This document shows positions 1-8,986 of a DNA stretch of 64,000 nt, in pieces. The first letter of the stretch is position 1. Every line of letters starts with the position of its first letter. The stretch spans positions 744,001-808,000 of the forward strand of contig CAXBGS010000001.1 in assembly GCA_963975425.1 (NCBI GenBank), in the 5' to 3' direction. A program made the translations under genes and the position numbers. Under the pieces are notes generated by a model. That model worked only from the letters and a program-made list of their open reading frames with translations. It made no database searches and was not told the DNA's origin. The stretch is from CAXBGS01 sp963975425. Its GTDB lineage: Bacteria > Planctomycetota > Planctomycetia > Pirellulales > Pirellulaceae.

Positions 1-100
1 TACAGTCCGGTTCGCCACAAAAATGTGGCACATCAGCAACCCACACGATGCGGTACAGCGGAACGTGCTTGTCATCGATTTTGACGAGCGGTGAGTCCAT
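1..100 (-). CDS. Hypothetical protein, N-terminal part only (runs off left edge)
   Basis: The reading frame begins at an ATG at 100-98 and stays open to the left edge, giving about 33 residues that start MDSPLVKIDDKH and include PHFCGEPDC. The Cys and His residues near the edge could be metal ligands, but too little is visible to name a family. It lies downstream of proC on the same strand, with 108 bases between the proC stop and this ATG. I see no Shine-Dalgarno sequence before the ATG. The frame is open upstream all the way back to the proC stop, so a non-ATG start further upstream cannot be excluded. Confidence 0.55.
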   Translation of the reverse strand, partial: MDSPLVKIDDKHVPLYRIVWVADVPHFCGEPDC

Positions 101-208
101 ATTGCTTTGAATGATTGTTGTTAGCGGATGGGCTGGAACCAGCCGTGCATCGTTTCGTTCCCCGATTTCTTTCGGTCCCTGATATCGTTCGGTCCCGATG
201 CCACCGGC

Positions 209-1021
209 TCACGAGGATCCGAGTTCACGGCTGCGATGGGCGGCCTGCTTGACGGCATCGATCAGGGCGCCACGCAACCCATTTTGCTCCAGTGATGCAA
301 TGGCGGCAATGGTTGTTCCACCCGGGCTGCTGACGGCATCTTTCAATTCACCGGGATGCTTGCCTGTTTGTTGGATCATTTTAGCAGTGCCGAGCACGGT
401 TTGCGTCGCTAGCTGCATGGCCAAGGGGCGCGGCAATCCTTCCAGAACGCCGCCATCGGCCAAAGCCTCAATCATCATGCAAACGTAGGCGGGTCCTGAT
501 CCGCTAAGTGCCGTGACGGCATCCATCTGAGAATCGCTGACTCGATGGGCCGATCCAACGCTGCTGAGCATTGAGTCGATCAACCGAAAGTCGTCTTCGG
601 TAACATCACCGGTACCGCAATAAGCGCTGGCTCCCTGACCGACAAGGCTGGGCGTATTGGGCATCACACGGATGACACGTCGATGCCCACACCAGGCGGA
701 CAGTTTCTCTAAACTGACACCCGCCGCGATCGAAATGATTAATTTGTGGTCACATGCTTTGGGCAGCGACGTCAACACACCTTGGACGATATGCGGTTTG
801 ACGGCCAGCAGGATAACGTCCGAATCGGCGACAGCTTGTCCCAGATCCTCGGTCACCGCGACGTCGTGGTGATGCTCGTCCCACCAAGCTCGGCTGGACG
901 AATCAGGCTCGACAACCAGCAGATCCGCCGCCGAGATCACTTTACCGGCCAGCATGCCGCCAACCAGGGCACGTCCCATCTGGCCTCCACCGATCACCGT
1001 CAGTCGAATTTTGCTCATCAA
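209..1021 (-). CDS. proC: Pyrroline-5-carboxylate reductase
   Basis: This enzyme catalyses the last step of proline synthesis, the NAD(P)H-dependent reduction of 1-pyrroline-5-carboxylate in the cytoplasm. At 270 residues it is the usual family length. The N-terminal Rossmann motif VIGGGQMG is at residues 9-16. The C-terminal dimerisation domain carries the P5CR signature regions ALSGSGPAYV and SSPGGTTIAA. There are two adjacent Met codons at the start (1021 and 1018), and either may be used. The gene is divergent from argB, with about 156 bases between them holding both promoters. Confidence 0.95.
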   Translation of the reverse strand: MMSKIRLTVIGGGQMGRALVGGMLAGKVISAADLLVVEPDSSSRAWWDEHHHDVAVTEDLGQAVADSDVILLAVKPHIVQGVLTSLPKACDHKLIISIAAGVSLEKLSAWCGHRRVIRVMPNTPSLVGQGASAYCGTGDVTEDDFRLIDSMLSSVGSAHRVSDSQMDAVTALSGSGPAYVCMMIEALADGGVLEGLPRPLAMQLATQTVLGTAKMIQQTGKHPGELKDAVSSPGGTTIAAIASLEQNGLRGALIDAVKQAAHRSRELGSS

Positions 1022-1177
1022 ACACCTTCTTTTCTTGGTTCCTTAACCATACCTCGACGTTTCGCCGCCGCAGGGACCGATTTCATCGGTTTGCCCACAT
1101 GCGCACAATTGACCCTCCGATGGAGCCCCCTTAAATTGATCGGTTTTTCCGCTCCCGAACAGACTAGGTATATCCGC

Positions 1178-2071
1178 TTGGACAAAGCGACCGAGATCAA
1201 GGCGAATCAAGACGAGGCGATTCAGAAGGCCGACACGCTGATTGAAGCGATGGGGTGGATCCGTCGCTTTCGCGGAAAGACGACCGTCATCAAGCTGGGC
1301 GGAAGCTTGGTCGACGACAAAGAGTCGTTGATGCACATCTTGCTGGATGTGATTTTCATGGAATCGGTGGGCATGAAACCGGTCATCGTTCACGGCGGCG
1401 GCAAGGCGATCAATCGGGCGCTGTCGGAATTATCGATCGAACCCAATTTCATTCGTGGCCGGCGGGTGACCGATGCCCGCACATTGCAAGCGGTCGAAGA
1501 CGTTCTTGCGGGCGACCTGAACGTATTCTTGACCGAAGAACTGGAACGTCTGGGCGGCCGAGCGATGAACCTTTCGTTCAAAACCACCAACGTCTTGTTC
1601 GGACAAAAACTGCTGCTCGATACCGGGGAAGACTTGGGATTTGTCGGTGAAGTCACGCGGGTCGATCGCGACGTCATCGAAAGCTTGTCGTACACCGACC
1701 AAGTGCCCGTGATCCCGTCGATGTGCCAGGGCGACGGCGGCGAGCATTACAACGTCAATGCTGATACCGCGGCGATGGCGGTGGCGCAATCGCTAGGCGC
1801 AGAGAAGCTGGTCTTTTTATCCGATGTCAACGGAGTCCGTCGGGACAAAGACGATCCCGACACAATCATCCACTCACTGTCATCCGATGAAGCAAGACAA
1901 CTCATTGTCAGCGGAGTGATTGAGTCAGGCATGATCCCGAAAGTGGAAGCCTGTATCGATACACTTGGTCGAGGTGTGGGCAAAATCCATATCGTCGACG
2001 GGCGATTGAGACACTCACTGCTGTTGGAAATTTTCACAACGAGCGGGGTCGGTACCGAAATCCATCGTTAG
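1178..2071 (+). CDS. argB: Acetylglutamate kinase
   Basis: This enzyme phosphorylates N-acetylglutamate with ATP, the second step of arginine synthesis. The amino-acid kinase fold is clear: the phosphate-binding KLGGS at residues 39-43, then HGGGKAINRAL (substrate loop), and later NVNADTAAMAVA and KLVFLSDVNGV. I place the start at a TTG at 1178, giving 297 residues. The open frame extends upstream but into proC antisense sequence with no family similarity, and the segment beginning MDKATEIKAN reads like a typical ArgB N-terminus. The ribosome site is weak (AGGTA about 10 bases upstream). It is followed by an ArgD-like gene and argF, making an arginine cluster. Confidence 0.93.
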   Translation: MDKATEIKANQDEAIQKADTLIEAMGWIRRFRGKTTVIKLGGSLVDDKESLMHILLDVIFMESVGMKPVIVHGGGKAINRALSELSIEPNFIRGRRVTDARTLQAVEDVLAGDLNVFLTEELERLGGRAMNLSFKTTNVLFGQKLLLDTGEDLGFVGEVTRVDRDVIESLSYTDQVPVIPSMCQGDGGEHYNVNADTAAMAVAQSLGAEKLVFLSDVNGVRRDKDDPDTIIHSLSSDEARQLIVSGVIESGMIPKVEACIDTLGRGVGKIHIVDGRLRHSLLLEIFTTSGVGTEIHR

Positions 2072-2153
2072 CTATCGATAGACTTCATTCACGCGCCGCC
2101 GTTTTGCCAACCATGCCGCCCCACAACGCTTTCTCTTTCTCGATTGATCCCTT

Positions 2154-3452
2154 ATGAGCGAATCGAATCTGCCGGACGATTCCGAACCGATGGTTCAACG
2201 CATCGACGAGGCGCATCCAGAACACGCGCCCACGTCGCCACCGGCAACGCCATCGGTCACTTTGCCGAAAAGAGATGAGCCGCCTTTGGGAATGCGACGC
2301 GCAGCCGATGATGGAACCGAATTGATCGATGCGATGGCGGGCCGTGCCAGCCTGTTCGGTTTCGGATTCCAGCCGCACCTGGACGCCATCATGGCGGCAA
2401 CCGAGCAGTATCTAGGTGACGCCGCTTCCGTCAGTGCGGTCGACCATCGCATCGACGAAAACTTGACGGACAATGCACAAAGCGACGACGTCCTGTTCAC
2501 AGCGCTGATGTCGACGTTTGGATCATCCGATGCGTTGAATTTAACCTCGGCGTGCCTCACACCGTCAGCCGATCTGGCGATCGAAAAAGCGGTCGAGTTG
2601 GCGCGTACAAGCGAGCCATCATCACGCTACCGCACGATTGCTTTGGTCGGCAGTGATCACGGACGAACCGGCGTCTGCCGCACCGCTAGCGGTCGACCCG
2701 AATTGCACGAGAACTACGGGCCGATGATGGCCGGCTTTTGTCATGTCGTTGCCGAAGACATTGATTCGATGCGACAGAACATCGATGACCAAACTGCAGC
2801 CGTCTTGGTCAGCCCGATCGATTTGCATGACGCGGCAAGGCCCTTATCCGCGAAATATCTGGCCGCTGTACGCGAATTGTGTGACGAATACGATTTGTAT
2901 TTGATCATCGACGAGTCGCGGCTGTGTGTCGGTTCGGCCTCGACCCCTTTTGTTTTCAGTTCAATTTCGGACATCGCCGCCGACGCGGTCATCGTCGCGG
3001 CCGGATTGTTCGCCGGACTGCCGGCGGGAATCTTGATGACCGGCGACCGCATGGTTGCGAATGCGATCACCGATACATCACAGTACCCCATGCTGCGTGA
3101 CGTCGCCGTGGAAACTCTGTCTGCGGTCAACCGGCAAGGCACCTTCGCCGCGACGGGAAAAATAATGAGCGACTTTGCAGTCCAAGTTGCGGAGTGCATC
3201 GGCCACTACGAGTTCGTTCGTGACATTCACGCAACCGGCATGACATTGGGGATTCAGACGGATGTCCAATCCAGTGAACTTGTTCGCGCCGCGGCGCGTC
3301 ACGGACTTCGGATCGAGCCCGCCGGGGACACGTCGATCCGGCTGCAACCGCCGCTAGTCATGACGGACACAGACCAAGACGACCTGTTGAAACGATTGGG
3401 TGCGACGATGGACGTGGTGCGCCGCGACTTTGCGGATCTGGTCGTTTCATAG
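2154..3452 (+). CDS. ArgD-like class III aminotransferase homologue, catalytic lysine missing
   Basis: This 432-residue protein is related to acetylornithine aminotransferase. Landmarks line up in order: DHGRTGVCRTASG (HGRT region, about residues 168-180), HENYGPMMAGF, IDDQTAAVLVSPI, YLIIDES (the PLP-pyridine Asp, residue 253) and GLFAGLPAGIL. The Lys that forms the PLP Schiff base, expected just before this last Gly-rich loop, is Ala283 (codon 3000-3002). The DEVQTG motif reads DESRLC, and EPIQGEGG reads SPIDLHDAA. The frame is intact with no stop, so the gene is kept under selection rather than decaying. The first 50 or so residues are a Pro/Glu-rich extension. It sits between argB and argF, where argD normally lies. 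It probably cannot transaminate by the usual mechanism. A structural or regulatory role in arginine synthesis is inference. Confidence 0.8.
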   Translation: MSESNLPDDSEPMVQRIDEAHPEHAPTSPPATPSVTLPKRDEPPLGMRRAADDGTELIDAMAGRASLFGFGFQPHLDAIMAATEQYLGDAASVSAVDHRIDENLTDNAQSDDVLFTALMSTFGSSDALNLTSACLTPSADLAIEKAVELARTSEPSSRYRTIALVGSDHGRTGVCRTASGRPELHENYGPMMAGFCHVVAEDIDSMRQNIDDQTAAVLVSPIDLHDAARPLSAKYLAAVRELCDEYDLYLIIDESRLCVGSASTPFVFSSISDIAADAVIVAAGLFAGLPAGILMTGDRMVANAITDTSQYPMLRDVAVETLSAVNRQGTFAATGKIMSDFAVQVAECIGHYEFVRDIHATGMTLGIQTDVQSSELVRAAARHGLRIEPAGDTSIRLQPPLVMTDTDQDDLLKRLGATMDVVRRDFADLVVS

Positions 3453-3486
3453 ACGCAATAATTCTGACAACCGCGAGAAATTTCGC

Positions 3487-4434
3487 ATGCAACATCTGTT
3501 ATCGCTTTTCGACATCGGGCCCGACGATCTGCGCAGCATCCTGGCGACCGCGATCGTATTGAAAGAACGCATGCAGGCGGGTGATCGCCCTCCGGTCCTT
3601 GAGCGAAAGGTCCTGGGCCTGCTGTTCGAAAAACCCAGTTTGCGGACGCGGGTGAGTTTCCAAACCGGGATGGCGCACCTGGGCGGCTCTAGTCTTTTCT
3701 TGGGCGAAGACGTGGGCTGGGGCAAACGCGAATCACCGTCGGACTTTACGAAGGTGCTTGGTCAGTTCGTCGACGGTGTCGTATGCCGCGCAAAATCGCA
3801 TGACAAGATTGTCCAGTTGTCCAGCTATAACGCGATGCCGATCATTAACGGCTTGACGGACCTGTGTCATCCCTGTCAGGCGATGGCGGACGTCCTGACA
3901 ATCCGAGAAGCACTAGGCGATGTCACCGGAAAGCATCTGGTTTTTGTCGGCGATGGCAACAACGTTGCACACTCGCTGGCGCTGATCTGCGCAATGTTAG
4001 AGATGAAATTCACGCTTGCCTGTCCCAAAGGCTATGCGATGGATCCGCAGTGGACCGCCCAAGTGCGCAAACAGTACCCCGGTGCCGAGATCGGAACCGA
4101 TGATGACCCTCAGGCTGCTGTCGCCGACGCCGATGCGATCTATACCGATGTCTGGACCAGCATGGGGCAAGAGTCCGAGGCTGCGATTCGCAAGAAGGCG
4201 TTTGCCGACTATCAAGTCAACCGCGAACTGATGTCCGCCGCACCCGACCACGCGCGCGTTTTACACTGCTTGCCGGCGGTGCGTGGCGAAGAGATCACCG
4301 ACCAGGTGATGGATGGGCCGCAAAGCGACGTGATCGCACAAGCGGGTAACCGCATGCACGCGCAAAAAGGACTGCTGGTCTGGATGCTGGGCCGCGAATG
4401 GATCGACAAGAACGTTGCAATCGATCGTTTTTGA
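3487..4434 (+). CDS. argF: Ornithine carbamoyltransferase
   Basis: It joins carbamoyl phosphate and ornithine to make citrulline. The 315-residue length fits the family. The carbamoyl-phosphate loop reads KPSLRTR (the common variant of STRTR). HPCQAMADVL, the DGNNVAHSL region of the ornithine domain, and the catalytic HCLPA are all present. The start at the ATG at 3487 (MQHLLSLFDIG) is chosen over upstream codons that overlap the ArgD-like gene, because the mature family N-terminus begins here. It lies 34 bases after the previous gene and is very likely co-transcribed with argB and the ArgD-like gene. Confidence 0.96.
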   Translation: MQHLLSLFDIGPDDLRSILATAIVLKERMQAGDRPPVLERKVLGLLFEKPSLRTRVSFQTGMAHLGGSSLFLGEDVGWGKRESPSDFTKVLGQFVDGVVCRAKSHDKIVQLSSYNAMPIINGLTDLCHPCQAMADVLTIREALGDVTGKHLVFVGDGNNVAHSLALICAMLEMKFTLACPKGYAMDPQWTAQVRKQYPGAEIGTDDDPQAAVADADAIYTDVWTSMGQESEAAIRKKAFADYQVNRELMSAAPDHARVLHCLPAVRGEEITDQVMDGPQSDVIAQAGNRMHAQKGLLVWMLGREWIDKNVAIDRF

Positions 4435-4634
4435 GTGTCTTATTCAAACCGAATCGAACCGGCCGAGGTTCTTGCTTGCCACCATCGTTCATTGGCCATT
4501 CACGTTTTCCGTTAACCACTGATGTGGTATCCGCACTCACACGTTCTCGCCTCAACCCATCTGCTGCCGGGATTGGCCCCGGCATTTTCCACGCCAATTC
4601 TCACGCTTCGAATCATCACAACGGCCATCTCACA

Positions 4635-5336
4635 ATGCGTGCACCCGACCAACTTCGCGATGTTGAAATCCAACGCGGCTACCTCGAATCGAATCCCGCC
4701 AGCGTGTTGTATCGCTGCGGAAAAACGATTGTGTTGTGCACCGCGTCACTTGAGCCAAGCGTTCCGCCGTGGCTTGCGGGCAAGGGCAAAGGCTGGGTAA
4801 CGGCCGAGTACAACATGCTGCCCGGCAGCACGAGCCCTCGCAAGCGTCGCGACCGCGGCGGAAAGATTGACGGACGCACCACCGAGATCCAACGATTGAT
4901 AGGGCGCAGCCTGCGATCGACGATCGATTTGGATGCGTTGGGCGAGAACTCGATCACGGTCGACTGTGACGTACTGCAGGCCGATGGCGGCACCCGCACC
5001 GCGTCGATCACCGGCGGCTTTATAGCGCTTGCGCAAGCGGTCGCGATGGCCGTTCCTGGCAGCAAAGTCGGCGACGGCCCGCTGCGAGACAGCGTCGCCG
5101 CGGTCAGCGTCGGTCTGCTAGGCACAGAAGTGGTGCTGGACCTTGACTATCAACTCGACTCCGCCGCCGACGTCGACATGAATGTGATCATGACGGGTTC
5201 GGGACGGTTCGTTGAAATCCAAGGCACCGGCGAAGAGGCTACGTTTGACGACGAACAACTGAGCGAAATGCTGCGGCTTGCTAAAAAAGGGATTCGCGAG
5301 TTGACCGAGAAGCAAACACAAGCGATCGGCGAGTGA
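4635..5336 (+). CDS. rph: Ribonuclease PH
   Basis: A phosphorolytic 3'-5' exoribonuclease that trims tRNA precursors, acting as a cytoplasmic ring hexamer. The 233-residue product shows the family landmarks VLCTASLE, GWVTAEYNMLPGST, EIQRLIGRSLR, TVDCDVLQADGGTRTASITG and DLDYQLDS..DVDMNVIMTG. The start at the ATG at 4635 (MRAPDQLRDVEI) is a few residues shorter than the common MR-DGR-P-QLR form. About 200 bases separate it from argF, so it may have its own promoter. It converges on the next gene. Confidence 0.95.
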   Translation: MRAPDQLRDVEIQRGYLESNPASVLYRCGKTIVLCTASLEPSVPPWLAGKGKGWVTAEYNMLPGSTSPRKRRDRGGKIDGRTTEIQRLIGRSLRSTIDLDALGENSITVDCDVLQADGGTRTASITGGFIALAQAVAMAVPGSKVGDGPLRDSVAAVSVGLLGTEVVLDLDYQLDSAADVDMNVIMTGSGRFVEIQGTGEEATFDDEQLSEMLRLAKKGIRELTEKQTQAIGE

Positions 5337-5462
5337 GCGGTTCGCTTTGTGATAGAGAACGCATGCGTGCCGCTGGCCGGCCCCATAACCAACGTTGAAT
5401 CGAGCCAGCGCGTCTGTACCAATTCGGATTCGATCGCTCGCTGCGATTCGAGACACAACGGT

Positions 5463-6302
5463 CTAGCGCAAACGCTTGATCGCGGTGCCGAGATCTTTCA
5501 GCGCGATCATGATATCCCGTGCGCGGGTTCGAATCAGGCTCAAACTCACCTCTTTGGGCTCGAACAGCTTGCTCATTGCCACCGATGAGGCAATCGTCCG
5601 TTTCGCAGTTTCTGGGATTCGATAGTTGGCCGTTTGCGCCGCACTCATCATAAAGCGTGCGCCCGTCGCCAAGTGATTCAGCCGCTCGCTCACCAACGAG
5701 AGCGAATCCGCCAGCGTGCCGGTCGCTTGTTTCCCAGCTTCGCTGCAGTGATACATGCCCATGGCGCGCTGTGCCTCGGCGATTGCGAACCGGACATCGT
5801 TGTCGGTCGTTTCGGATTCCTGCTCAACGACCAGCATCAACATTCCGATGTTCTGGGCCGCTGCGGCCAAGGTCGCCTTGATCTCGCCTGCCGATTCGGA
5901 TTCTGCTCGGCGCAACGACACCAAGGCTGAACGGAGTTCGGAAACCGACTGAGCTTTTTCCTGCTGTGCGTCCGCGTCCAGCATTTCGAGAAAGGTGAGC
6001 ATCCATTCGTCATCAACACCGTCTTCTTGCGTCGGTTCATTCACCTCGTCGGCGGGCAGGGGCTGCAACCGCGTGATGGGTTCGAGTTCGGGAAACGCGT
6101 CGAGCAACATTAGCAAGTCGTTGAACTCTTGGTCCGGATCCGTCACGACCGATTCGCCAATTTGCGCGTACGCAGGTGTCGTCGCGGGCACAACAAGCGG
6201 CACGATCAGGCTGAGTGTGATCAGACGAAGCATTCGATGGCCGAGCATTCCAAGCTCAGTCGAGACCGCGGGGCCAGACAAGAAAACATTGCGCAAACTC
6301 AT
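5463..6302 (-). CDS. Secreted protein of unknown function
   Basis: I do not recognise a family. The N-terminus has a hydrophobic signal segment (MLRLITLSLIVPLVVPATTPAYA, given here only as residues 24-46) with a likely signal-peptidase site after AYA, so export to the periplasm or outside is likely. The true start may be one of the Met codons at residues 19 or 24. The rest is mainly acidic, Ala/Leu/Glu-rich helical sequence without Cys pairs (a single Cys in the middle), with a possible coiled-coil around residues 105-160. It is convergent with rph. The next gene on the same strand (FG-GAP protein) begins upstream with about 100 bases between them. Confidence 0.7.
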   Translation of the reverse strand: MSLRNVFLSGPAVSTELGMLGHRMLRLITLSLIVPLVVPATTPAYAQIGESVVTDPDQEFNDLLMLLDAFPELEPITRLQPLPADEVNEPTQEDGVDDEWMLTFLEMLDADAQQEKAQSVSELRSALVSLRRAESESAGEIKATLAAAAQNIGMLMLVVEQESETTDNDVRFAIAEAQRAMGMYHCSEAGKQATGTLADSLSLVSERLNHLATGARFMMSAAQTANYRIPETAKRTIASSVAMSKLFEPKEVSLSLIRTRARDIMIALKDLGTAIKRLR

Positions 6303-6399
6303 GGCGAGTCACCTGTGAGAAAAGAATTTGTGTTGCGCTCTTGGTTCCTATTCTATCCAAGCCAACGAGACTTGTAGCCGACCATTCGCCGATTTCCGT

Positions 6400-7611
6400 T
6401 TACAATCTGGGGTTCTCGTACCAGACGACGTTTTTGCTGCCTCGGCCGGCCACCAGAAGATCAACGTCTCCGTCGACGTCCATATCGATCGCTCGAATGT
6501 CATAGGCTTCTTGGTCGGTGCCGATCACATGCTTTGTGAACTGCCCGGCTCCGTCATTCTCGTACCAAGCCGCAACTCGGTCTCCGAAAGCGCACGTTGC
6601 GGCATCGATGTCGCCGTCACTGTCGATATCCACGACCGCCAAGCAGTGTGGTTCTTTGATGTCCGCGTCGATATCGTGCCGCGTCCAATGTGGTCCTTCG
6701 AACCAGATCACGCCACGACCGTGGCCACGTGAAGCAACAAAATCGACGTGGTCATCGCCGTTGATGTCTGCCGGGTGAATATTCGTTGCACCGGGCTCTT
6801 GATCACTGATTTGATGCTTGGACCAAGCCGCCCGCGGATCGGCCGGTGCCTGCCACCAGGCAAACCATTCGCCCACCGAAGTCGCCGCCGGGCCTCCCTT
6901 GGCACCGGTCGCGGCATCCATGCGACCGTCTCCGTTGATGTCTCCGACACCCAAGTAATGCGTCAATCCCGGCGCGTCGGCGTCGGCAAACACATGCCGA
7001 TCCCAACGATCAGCGACGATCGCGTCCTCGGGAACGCGGAACCATACCAGGGATTCGGCAAAGGGCGGTTTCGGCTGCGCGCTGGTTGCTAATAAATCCG
7101 GCTTGCCATCACCATCCACATCGCCTTGGATCAATCCATGAATCCCATGCACCTGATCGTCGATCAAACGTTTTGTCCAACGTTGCTGTTGTGGTTGACC
7201 GGGTTGCTGCAGCCAAACGATCAAGCCCGGGTCATAACGGGCACCGATGTAATCCAAGTCGCCGTCGCCATCGACATCAAAACATTCGCTGTGGATTAGC
7301 GTTCGCACATCGGGATGATCCCACAACAACACCGGCTTCCAGTGCGGCGCGACGAACAATCGAGTTTGCGTGTTTGTGTCCGCAATGACGTCGGGCAAGC
7401 CGTCGCCGGTGAAATCGCCAGCAACAGCCGTCATCGACCGCTGGCCTTCCGTGACGACGTGCCTGACCCATCCATCGTGTTGTGCCGCTGGCTTGGAGTC
7501 TCGTGCCGGTTCATCAGCCTGCAGCACGCGATGTGTCCCTAACGCGGCAGTCAAAGTTGCTGCGATCATCACAGCTAGACGGAATCGAATCGCGAAGGTG
7601 ACCTGAATCAT
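6400..7611 (-). CDS. Secreted FG-GAP/VCBS-repeat beta-propeller protein
   Basis: A 403-residue protein with a signal peptide (hydrophobic segment about residues 8-25) followed by repeated calcium-binding-type motifs of the FG-GAP/VCBS kind: DFTGDGLPDV, DVDGDGDLDY, DVDGDGKPDL, DINGDGRMDA, DINGDDHVDF, DIDSDGDIDA and DMDVDGDVDL. Seven repeats fit one seven-bladed propeller spanning the whole mature protein. WYEN and WFE strands precede the calcium loops. No catalytic domain is attached. Such proteins in planctomycetes are outside the cytoplasm, and their ligands are mostly unknown. The function here is not assigned. Confidence 0.88.
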   Translation of the reverse strand: MIQVTFAIRFRLAVMIAATLTAALGTHRVLQADEPARDSKPAAQHDGWVRHVVTEGQRSMTAVAGDFTGDGLPDVIADTNTQTRLFVAPHWKPVLLWDHPDVRTLIHSECFDVDGDGDLDYIGARYDPGLIVWLQQPGQPQQQRWTKRLIDDQVHGIHGLIQGDVDGDGKPDLLATSAQPKPPFAESLVWFRVPEDAIVADRWDRHVFADADAPGLTHYLGVGDINGDGRMDAATGAKGGPAATSVGEWFAWWQAPADPRAAWSKHQISDQEPGATNIHPADINGDDHVDFVASRGHGRGVIWFEGPHWTRHDIDADIKEPHCLAVVDIDSDGDIDAATCAFGDRVAAWYENDGAGQFTKHVIGTDQEAYDIRAIDMDVDGDVDLLVAGRGSKNVVWYENPRL

Positions 7612-7717
7612 GGTTAGCCGTTGGGCAAGTGGTTAGACGAATTATCATTGAGGCGAAGTCGGTCTACATTACACCCACTGCGACCGTCACGCCATCAATC
7701 TCACCATTCGCATCGTT

Positions 7718-8326
7718 ATGGCCAAATTGTATTTCTATTACTCGGCAATGAACGCCGGTAAATCAACGATCCTGCTGCAGTCCAGTTACAACTACCGCGA
7801 ACGCGGCATGAATACGGTGATCTTGTTGCCGGAAATCGATACGCGGATGGAATCCGGCAAAGTCACCTCGCGAATCGGTATCGAGGCCGAAGCGACGACT
7901 TTCAACACGGCGGATAACTTGCTATCGATCGTTACCGAGCAACACGAAAACGCGGCGGTCAACTGCGTGCTTGTCGATGAAGCTCAGTTTCTAACCAAGA
8001 ATCAGGTCAGACAACTCAGTGATGTTTGTGATCAGCTGGGGATCCCCGTCCTGGCGTACGGCTTGCGAACGGATTTCCAAGGAAACCTGTTCGAAGGCAG
8101 CGAGTTACTGTTGGCCTGGGCCGACTCGCTGACGGAAATCAAAACCATTTGCCACTGCGGAGCCAAGGCGACGATGGTGCTGAGGATCGACGCACACGGC
8201 AATGCCGTGAAAGACGGGCGGCAAGTTCAAATCGGTGGTAACGATCGCTATTTGTCCGTCTGTCGCCGACACTTTAAAGAGGGCATGGCCAAACGTGCCG
8301 ACGGCGAATTGCCGCTGTTGGACTGA
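7718..8326 (+). CDS. tdk: Thymidine kinase (type II)
   Basis: It phosphorylates thymidine to dTMP in the salvage pathway. At 202 residues it has the bacterial type II length. The P-loop is YSAMNAGKST at residues 9-18. VLVDEAQFL is the Walker B/lid region with the catalytic Glu next to it. The C-terminal zinc ribbon has CHCG and, further on, CRRHF, giving three Cys and a His. The GGNDRYLSVCR segment is the nucleoside-binding lasso region. The ATG at 7718 matches the family N-terminus (MAKLYFYYSAM). It appears to be a single-gene unit. Confidence 0.96.
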   Translation: MAKLYFYYSAMNAGKSTILLQSSYNYRERGMNTVILLPEIDTRMESGKVTSRIGIEAEATTFNTADNLLSIVTEQHENAAVNCVLVDEAQFLTKNQVRQLSDVCDQLGIPVLAYGLRTDFQGNLFEGSELLLAWADSLTEIKTICHCGAKATMVLRIDAHGNAVKDGRQVQIGGNDRYLSVCRRHFKEGMAKRADGELPLLD

Positions 8327-8463
8327 TAGATCCAAGGGATAGACGGACGAAGGTGAGAGATGATTGAGACAGTGACCGTGGCATGTCGCTAGTCGCGAAT
8401 GTCTGTCGCTACCCGTCGGTGATCGATGCGATTCCGTCTCGCAGATCTCTCGATACCTTCCTC

Positions 8464-8520
8464 GATGCCTTCGCCGGACCACGATGCCTTCGCCGGACCA
8501 CAATGCCTTGGCCGGACTAC
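8464..8520. repeat. Intergenic tandem repeat, three 19-base units
   Basis: Three adjacent 19-base units lie between tdk and fliN. Units 1 and 2 (8464-8482 and 8483-8501) are identical, gatgccttcgccggaccac. Unit 3 (8502-8520) differs at four positions. Neither flanking gene reads through it. It looks like a minisatellite made by slippage. Its presence downstream of both genes makes a regulatory role unlikely. Confidence 0.85.
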
Positions 8521-8533
8521 ATAGTGCCTGCGG

Positions 8534-8986
8534 TCAATCCAACAACTGTCGGATTCTCAACCCAAACTTGTCGCCGATTTTGACGGTTTCGCCGACGGCG
8601 ATCGCATGTCCCCCGGCTTCCAGCGTCAGCGGTTCGTCACAGTGGGCGTCGAAGGTCAGCATCGACCCGGGAACCAAATTCACGACTCTTTCGACGGAGA
8701 TCTTTTGTTTGGCCAGGACCACGGCGACGGGCGTCTCGATCGACAACACGGCTCGCCCGTAATCACCCGTCACGGATGATTTCGGTTTGGGTTGCGGTGT
8801 CGAGCTGGAATCGTCTTTCAGAGGACCTTCGAAGTCGGGATCGTCGATATGCTCAAGAGCCGCAGCGGCCGAAGCAAGCAGCGCGCTCGGGTCCGAAGGC
8901 GCTTTCGACTCCGGTTCCAGCCCAGCGTCTGAGTCACTTTTTTGTGCATCATCTTCGGATGCGGGCATTTCTGGTGTGTCGGCCAT
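8534..8986 (-). CDS. fliN: FliN-type flagellar motor switch protein (SpoA domain)
   Basis: The C-terminal half (about residues 75-150 of 150) is a SpoA/FliN domain: VLSIETPVAVVLAKQKIS, VVNLVPGSMLTFD, PLTLEAGG, VGETVKIGDKFGLRI. FliN forms the lower part of the flagellar C-ring and takes part in torque and switching. The N-terminal half is an acidic, Ser/Pro-rich, probably disordered extension. I use the ATG at 8986 (MADTPEMPASED) rather than the frame's first Met at 9046. No other flagellar gene is in the window, which fits the scattered flagellar genes of planctomycetes. A SpoA protein of an injectisome type is the alternative, but no such genes are nearby either. Confidence 0.85.
   Translation of the reverse strand: MADTPEMPASEDDAQKSDSDAGLEPESKAPSDPSALLASAAAALEHIDDPDFEGPLKDDSSSTPQPKPKSSVTGDYGRAVLSIETPVAVVLAKQKISVERVVNLVPGSMLTFDAHCDEPLTLEAGGHAIAVGETVKIGDKFGLRIRQLLD

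Noticed and set aside
746..1177. Upstream extension of argB to 746
   Set aside because: The frame is open but overlaps proC antisense and gives no ArgB-like residues. The TTG at 1178 gives the family length.
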